64,000 nucleotides of DNA from Piromyces finnis (Eukaryota > Neocallimastigomycota > Neocallimastigomycetes > Neocallimastigales > Neocallimastigaceae): positions 496,001 to 560,000 of the forward strand of contig MCFH01000032.1 in the NCBI GenBank assembly GCA_002104945.1, written 5' to 3'. Shown in pieces: positions 59,945-64,000 of this stretch. The notes under the pieces were generated by a model that made no database searches, had not been told where the DNA came from, and saw nothing but the letters and a program-made list of their open reading frames with translations. A program made the translations under genes and the position numbers. Within the stretch, counting starts at the first letter, position 1. Each line of letters opens with the position of its first letter.

Positions 59945-60708
59945 TGATAAAGAATGAAATTTATAAATAATGAATTAATAGAATAGCTGATTTTAAAATT
60001 ATATAAACTTAATATAAATTAAAATAATAGTAAATAATCAAAATAATATAAAATATAAATGTTTAATTAAATTTTAAAAATGTAAAATAGAAACAACTTT
60101 TGTTTATAAACAAACTTAAATGTAATTATTTATTATAAATAGAAATAGAAAATATTATTTTTAAAGATTGTTACTAATTAGCCAGGAAAATTAGAATATT
60201 TTAAAATTATAATAAATTAATATATTTTTTTTTTATAATACATAGCGAGATGTATTATACATTTATTTTTGTAAAGAAATGTGTCTTTAACAATAAAACA
60301 AATTATAATATTTACTAAATAACTTAGTAATATTAACACTTTAAAATATTCTGTAAATTATTAATTTATAAAAATATCATTAAAAACACATAGAATTTAA
60401 CTTAATAAGTTAGTGTTTAATAATATAATTATTTATTAATAAAATCTCGATTCTTTAAAATATTTGGGAAAATTCACTCGTATTTATACTAAAAATTTTT
60501 TAAATTAATTTATAAAATTTTTTCAACTTAAAATTCTTAACCAATCAATAATCTTCATATAAAATAAAATTTAAAAATAAAATAAAATAAAATAAAATTA
60601 TAATTTTTTTAAAATAGTATCTATGAGGTCTCGAACTAGTGTCATTCAGAACCAAAGTCTTAGCTACTAACCACTAAGACAATTTAGTTATTTCTAGTAT
60701 TCGTTACA
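59945..60708 (-). repeat. 3' LTR of chromovirus W
   Basis: The right end TTCGTTACA (60708) abuts the minus-strand polypurine tract GGAGGAGGACCA (60709-60720). The left end TGATAAAGAATG follows GATT. About 764 bp. The left boundary rests on the GATT spacing and partial terminal complementarity. Confidence 0.65.
60605..60690 (-). other. tRNA-like Pol III unit inside LTR W
   Basis: On the minus strand TTAGTGGTTAGTAGC resembles an A box within a CTTA/TAAG D-arm, and AGTTCGAGACC resembles a B box at tRNA-like distance. A TTTT follows (about 60613). The acceptor and anticodon stems do not pair well, so it is not a working tRNA; a tRNA-derived or fortuitous Pol III promoter is possible. Confidence 0.35.
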
Positions 60709-60720
60709 TGGTCCTCCTCC

Positions 60721-61015
60721 AGGATTCGGATACCAGACGAATCTAGAATTTTAATATTTAAATATATGTTTTTCTTTTTTAATAAACTAAACTAAGGAGT
60801 GAATTTTCTTAATTATAAAAATACATTTAATATAATAAAATACATTTTTTTTTTAATATTACTAAAGTTAAAAATAAAATATTGATAAATTTGATATTAA
60901 TAAATTGTTTAATAATAAAATTGATATTGATAATGATATTAATAAGTTTTGATAATAATAATAATTGTGATTTTAATATTAATAATAAATATAATTTGAA
61001 TTTTTTAACTATTTT
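60721..61015 (-). other. 3' untranslated part of chromovirus W
   Basis: AT-rich stretch between the pol stop and the polypurine tract; nothing coding. Confidence 0.6.
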
Positions 61016-64000
61016 TTATTTCTTTCTATTAAATTTTTTAAGTAGCCCCTTGCAATTTAGATTTTCTTCAGGCTCCCACGAAGCTTCATTGATTGAATAC
61101 CCTTTCCATTTAATCAGGTATTGTATTTTTCCGTAATGTCTTCTTTTATCCAGAATTTCTTCAACTTCGTATTCTTCTTCATTGTCAACGGTAATAGGTG
61201 GCGGTGGTGGTTGAGATCTTCCAAATTTATCTTCGACATATTTCTCAAGATTGGATACATGAATAACTGGATGAATCTTAATAGATTTTGGGAGACTTAA
61301 TTTAAATGTAACATTTGATATTTTTTCCAAGATTTTGTATGGGCCGAGTTTTCTTGGCTTAAATTTTTTATTTCCTTTGTGGATAATTAAAGAACTATCC
61401 AGCCAAACTTTGTCACCAACTTTAAAATTCGGAGCTTCTTTTCTACGTTTGTCAGCATGCTTCTTCTGGGTTTCCATGGCAGATTTTAAATTTTCTTTTA
61501 AGGTATTAATTAAAGTTTTAAAATCTCTTGTAAACTCTTCTGCTCTTGGGACTTTAGATAAGTCTGGAATAACTGGTGAATATTTTGGATGAAAGCCGTA
61601 ATTCAAAAAGAATGGAGAAAATTTGGATGATTCTTGGACCACGTTGTTATAACTAAATTCTGCAAGACTAAGAAAACTTTTCCAATTTGAACCTTTATAA
61701 TTTGAGAAACATCTTAAATATTGTTCTATAACGGAGTTCACCCTCTCCGTCTGACCGTTTGATTGATGATGAAATGGAGTAGACAACTTAAGTTCAATGC
61801 CAAGGGAGGAACAGATGGATTGGAAGAATTTAGAGGTAAATTGAGAACCTCTATCCGAGACAATAGATTCAGGTAGGCCATGAAGACGGAAAATATTATC
61901 AATAAAGGCTGTGGCTGTTTCGGCGGCGGAAGGAATACTTTTGAACGGAATGAGATGAACCATTTTTGTAAGACGATCAACAACAACAAGAATGCAAGTG
62001 AAACCAGAAGATGAAGGCAAATCTGTAATGAAATCCATTGAAATGGATGACCAAGGACGCTCAGCAATATCAAGAGGATTCAGAAGACCATAAGGTTTAT
62101 GACGAAAGGTTTTTGAACGACAACAAACTTCACAAGAACGAACGTAGTCTTTAACATCAGAAGAAATAGAAGGCCACCAGAAGTCTCTAGCAATAAGAGA
62201 AGATGTTTTCTTTATTCCGAAATGACCAGCTGAAGGAGAGTCGTGACAGAGTTTAAGAATTGAAAGACGACAATTTGGAGGAACATAGATTCTGTCAGTA
62301 AAAAGGAGAAAACTATTGCTTAAGGAAAATTTGTCAATTTGAGGGTGAGGTATTGGAGGTTTCCTACAATCAAGATATTCACAGATTTTATTGTAAAAGT
62401 CATCATTTATATATTCGGAAAGAAAAGAATCACTAATGGACGAAACAGAAGTCACAATGGCACAAAAGTTTTCAGGGCGAAGAACATTAAAAGGAACATC
62501 AGAAGAGGAATTCGAATTGATAGCATAATCAGGACGACGAGATAGAGCATCAGGCTTACCGTTAGAAGAACCAGAACGATAAATAATAACAAAGTTAAAT
62601 TCAGAGAGAAACAAAGCCCAGCGAACAAGACGTTGAGACATTTTTTCAGGTTTCTTTTGATAGAGTAAATTTCGATGATCCGAGTAAATCTTAAAAGTAG
62701 AAGAAGAGCCTTTAAGTAGATGACGCCATGTTTCAAGAGCAGCAACGATAGCTAAGAGCTCTTTATCATATATTGGATAATTACGTTCAGGACCAGTAAG
62801 AGAGCGAGAAAAGAAAGCAACTGGATGGGTCATATTATCAATTGGAGAGACTTGCGAGAGAATAGCACCAATGGCAAAGTTACTTGAATCAGTTTCGACT
62901 ATGAATGGAAGTTCACGATTAGGAAATATAAGAACAGGAGCAGAAACAAATAAGGACTTGAGTGAATCGAAAGCATCTTGAGCTTCTTTAGACCATACAA
63001 ATTTAACATTTTTCTTCAAAAGTTTATGCAAAGGATGAGCGATCTTTGCAAAATTTGGAATAAATCGACGGTAGTAGTTCGCAAGACCAAGAAAAGATTG
63101 AACCTCTTTAACATTAGATGGAGTAGGCCAGTTTAAAATAGAAGAAACTTTATTTGGGTCCATGTGAATACCATCAGTAGAAATCCTATGACCAAGGAAA
63201 TCAATAAAAGAAACAAAAAACTCGCATTTTTCCAATTTAGCATAGAGCCCAGCATCCCTCAGGAGTTTCAAAACAGTTTTGACATGAGAAATATGAGATT
63301 TATAATCCGAGGAAAAAATAATAATATCATCTATGTAAGAGAAAGCGAATTTACCAAGAACGTCTTCAAGAACATCATTAATGAAATGTTGAAAAACAGC
63401 AGGTGCATTTTTCAACCCAAAAGGCATCACACAGTATTCAAAATGACCTAACTTGCAAGTAAAAGCGGTTTTATATTCATCACCACTTTTAATCCTGACC
63501 AAGTTATAGGCAGAACGAAGATCCAATTTTGAGAAAATCTTCCCTTTTCCAAGATGTTCAAGCATATCTTGTATAAGAGGAAGGGGATAAGAATCACGAA
63601 TAGTTATGGAGTTTAATTGGCGATAGTCAACACACATACGAAGTTGACCGTTTTTCTTAGGTACAAACAGAATAGGAGCTCCCGCAGGCGATTTTGATTT
63701 TCTAATAAATCCTTTCTTGAGATTTTCTTTTATATATTCTTCTAAAGCAATTGATTCGGTTTCTGTTAGAGGATAAATCGGTCCATAAAACAATTTTGAA
63801 TTTTCTTTGAGTTTTATTTCACAATCGTATGGACGGTGTGGAGGAAGTTTTTCAGCATTAGATTCATTGAAGACATCAGCAAAGTCAGAGAGAACATCCG
63901 GAAGTATAATAGAAGAATTGGGTTCTGATTTAGAGTTTGAATCGGATTTGAGAATAGAATTGGAATGAATATTAGAATCAGAAAAAGAAGTCAAAACAGA
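61016..64000 (-). CDS. pol: Pol of chromovirus W, partial (RT, RNase H, integrase, chromodomain)
   Basis: The frame is open to the right window edge, so the N-terminal part (protease, gag) lies outside; about 992 codons are present. RT with S-Y-I-D-D near 63325, RNase H ([11 protein letters not shown]), integrase zinc region [15 protein letters not shown], core motifs [18 protein letters not shown] and NGQTERVNS, and a canonical C-terminal chromodomain ([27 protein letters not shown], last about 55 residues) thought to bind modified histones. Related to Pol of Z (shared [20 protein letters not shown]). Uninterrupted in the part visible. GC content looks higher than in flanking DNA. Confidence 0.95.
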   Translation of the reverse strand, partial: SVLTSFSDSNIHSNSILKSDSNSKSEPNSSIILPDVLSDFADVFNESNAEKLPPHRPYDCEIKLKENSKLFYGPIYPLTETESIALEEYIKENLKKGFIRKSKSPAGAPILFVPKKNGQLRMCVDYRQLNSITIRDSYPLPLIQDMLEHLGKGKIFSKLDLRSAYNLVRIKSGDEYKTAFTCKLGHFEYCVMPFGLKNAPAVFQHFINDVLEDVLGKFAFSYIDDIIIFSSDYKSHISHVKTVLKLLRDAGLYAKLEKCEFFVSFIDFLGHRISTDGIHMDPNKVSSILNWPTPSNVKEVQSFLGLANYYRRFIPNFAKIAHPLHKLLKKNVKFVWSKEAQDAFDSLKSLFVSAPVLIFPNRELPFIVETDSSNFAIGAILSQVSPIDNMTHPVAFFSRSLTGPERNYPIYDKELLAIVAALETWRHLLKGSSSTFKIYSDHRNLLYQKKPEKMSQRLVRWALFLSEFNFVIIYRSGSSNGKPDALSRRPDYAINSNSSSDVPFNVLRPENFCAIVTSVSSISDSFLSEYINDDFYNKICEYLDCRKPPIPHPQIDKFSLSNSFLLFTDRIYVPPNCRLSILKLCHDSPSAGHFGIKKTSSLIARDFWWPSISSDVKDYVRSCEVCCRSKTFRHKPYGLLNPLDIAERPWSSISMDFITDLPSSSGFTCILVVVDRLTKMVHLIPFKSIPSAAETATAFIDNIFRLHGLPESIVSDRGSQFTSKFFQSICSSLGIELKLSTPFHHQSNGQTERVNSVIEQYLRCFSNYKGSNWKSFLSLAEFSYNNVVQESSKFSPFFLNYGFHPKYSPVIPDLSKVPRAEEFTRDFKTLINTLKENLKSAMETQKKHADKRRKEAPNFKVGDKVWLDSSLIIHKGNKKFKPRKLGPYKILEKISNVTFKLSLPKSIKIHPVIHVSNLEKYVEDKFGRSQPPPPPITVDNEEEYEVEEILDKRRHYGKIQYLIKWKGYSINEASWEPEENLNCKGLLKKFNRKK

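Noticed and set aside
60605-60690. Functional tRNA-Gln or other tRNA gene
   Set aside because: Only the D-arm and T-arm-like parts are recognisable; acceptor and anticodon stems do not pair.

Overview
The window is about 80 % A+T and eukaryotic: nuclear-type tRNA genes, spliceosomal introns (GT..AG) in a ubiquitin-conjugating-enzyme locus, and many LTR retrotransposons. A fungus fits best, perhaps an early-diverging, very AT-rich lineage such as the anaerobic chytrids: Ty3/gypsy chromoviruses sit beside a Ty1/copia element, with Asn-rich proteins and (AAT)n tracts. The taxon cannot be fixed from the sequence alone, and an AT-rich protist is not excluded.

Layout. 1-7989: degenerate Ty3/gypsy element A (247-7989). 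7990-19316: LTR graveyard, mostly solo LTRs end to end with 4-6 bp spacers, upstream of tRNA genes. 19333-19497: tRNA-Ser(GCU) and tRNA-Met(CAU), 10 nt apart. 19500-29300: host DNA with two broken host genes, a UBE2J/Ubc6-type E2 (21272-22960, +) and an unidentified Asn-rich gene (25559-27733, -). 29300-34386: Ty1/copia element on the minus strand with nonsense codons. 34479-35780: relic of a Ty3 family related to A and B. 37657-40970: inverted copy of the tRNA-Ser/tRNA-Met pair and its own LTR stack. 42207-42277: tRNA-Gly(GCC), minus. 42294-64000: a second stack, starting 16 bp upstream of tRNA-Gly: intact element B (42294-50219), solo LTR V interrupted by intact chromovirus-like element Z (50275-57815), solo LTRs U and Y4, and chromovirus W, which runs off the right edge.

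Letters are names used only here. B family (elements A, B): LTR TGTTAAGG..CCGTAACA. Z: TGTGAAG..CTTAACA, 1133 bp. W: chromodomain element. X, Y, T, S, U, V, R, C: families known here mainly from LTRs.

Main reading: the tRNA genes act as landing pads. The 4-bp target duplications next to tRNA-Gly and tRNA-Ser both cover positions -16 to -13 from the mature tRNA 5' end, as expected for Ty3-like integration at Pol III start sites. At tRNA-Gly five successive LTR units of different families are each preceded by the same GATT, a record of repeated insertion at one position. Elements B and Z both carry textbook -1 frameshift signals between gag and pol. The A/B leader RNA has hairpins and a helix supported by covariation with the relic at 35.3 kb.
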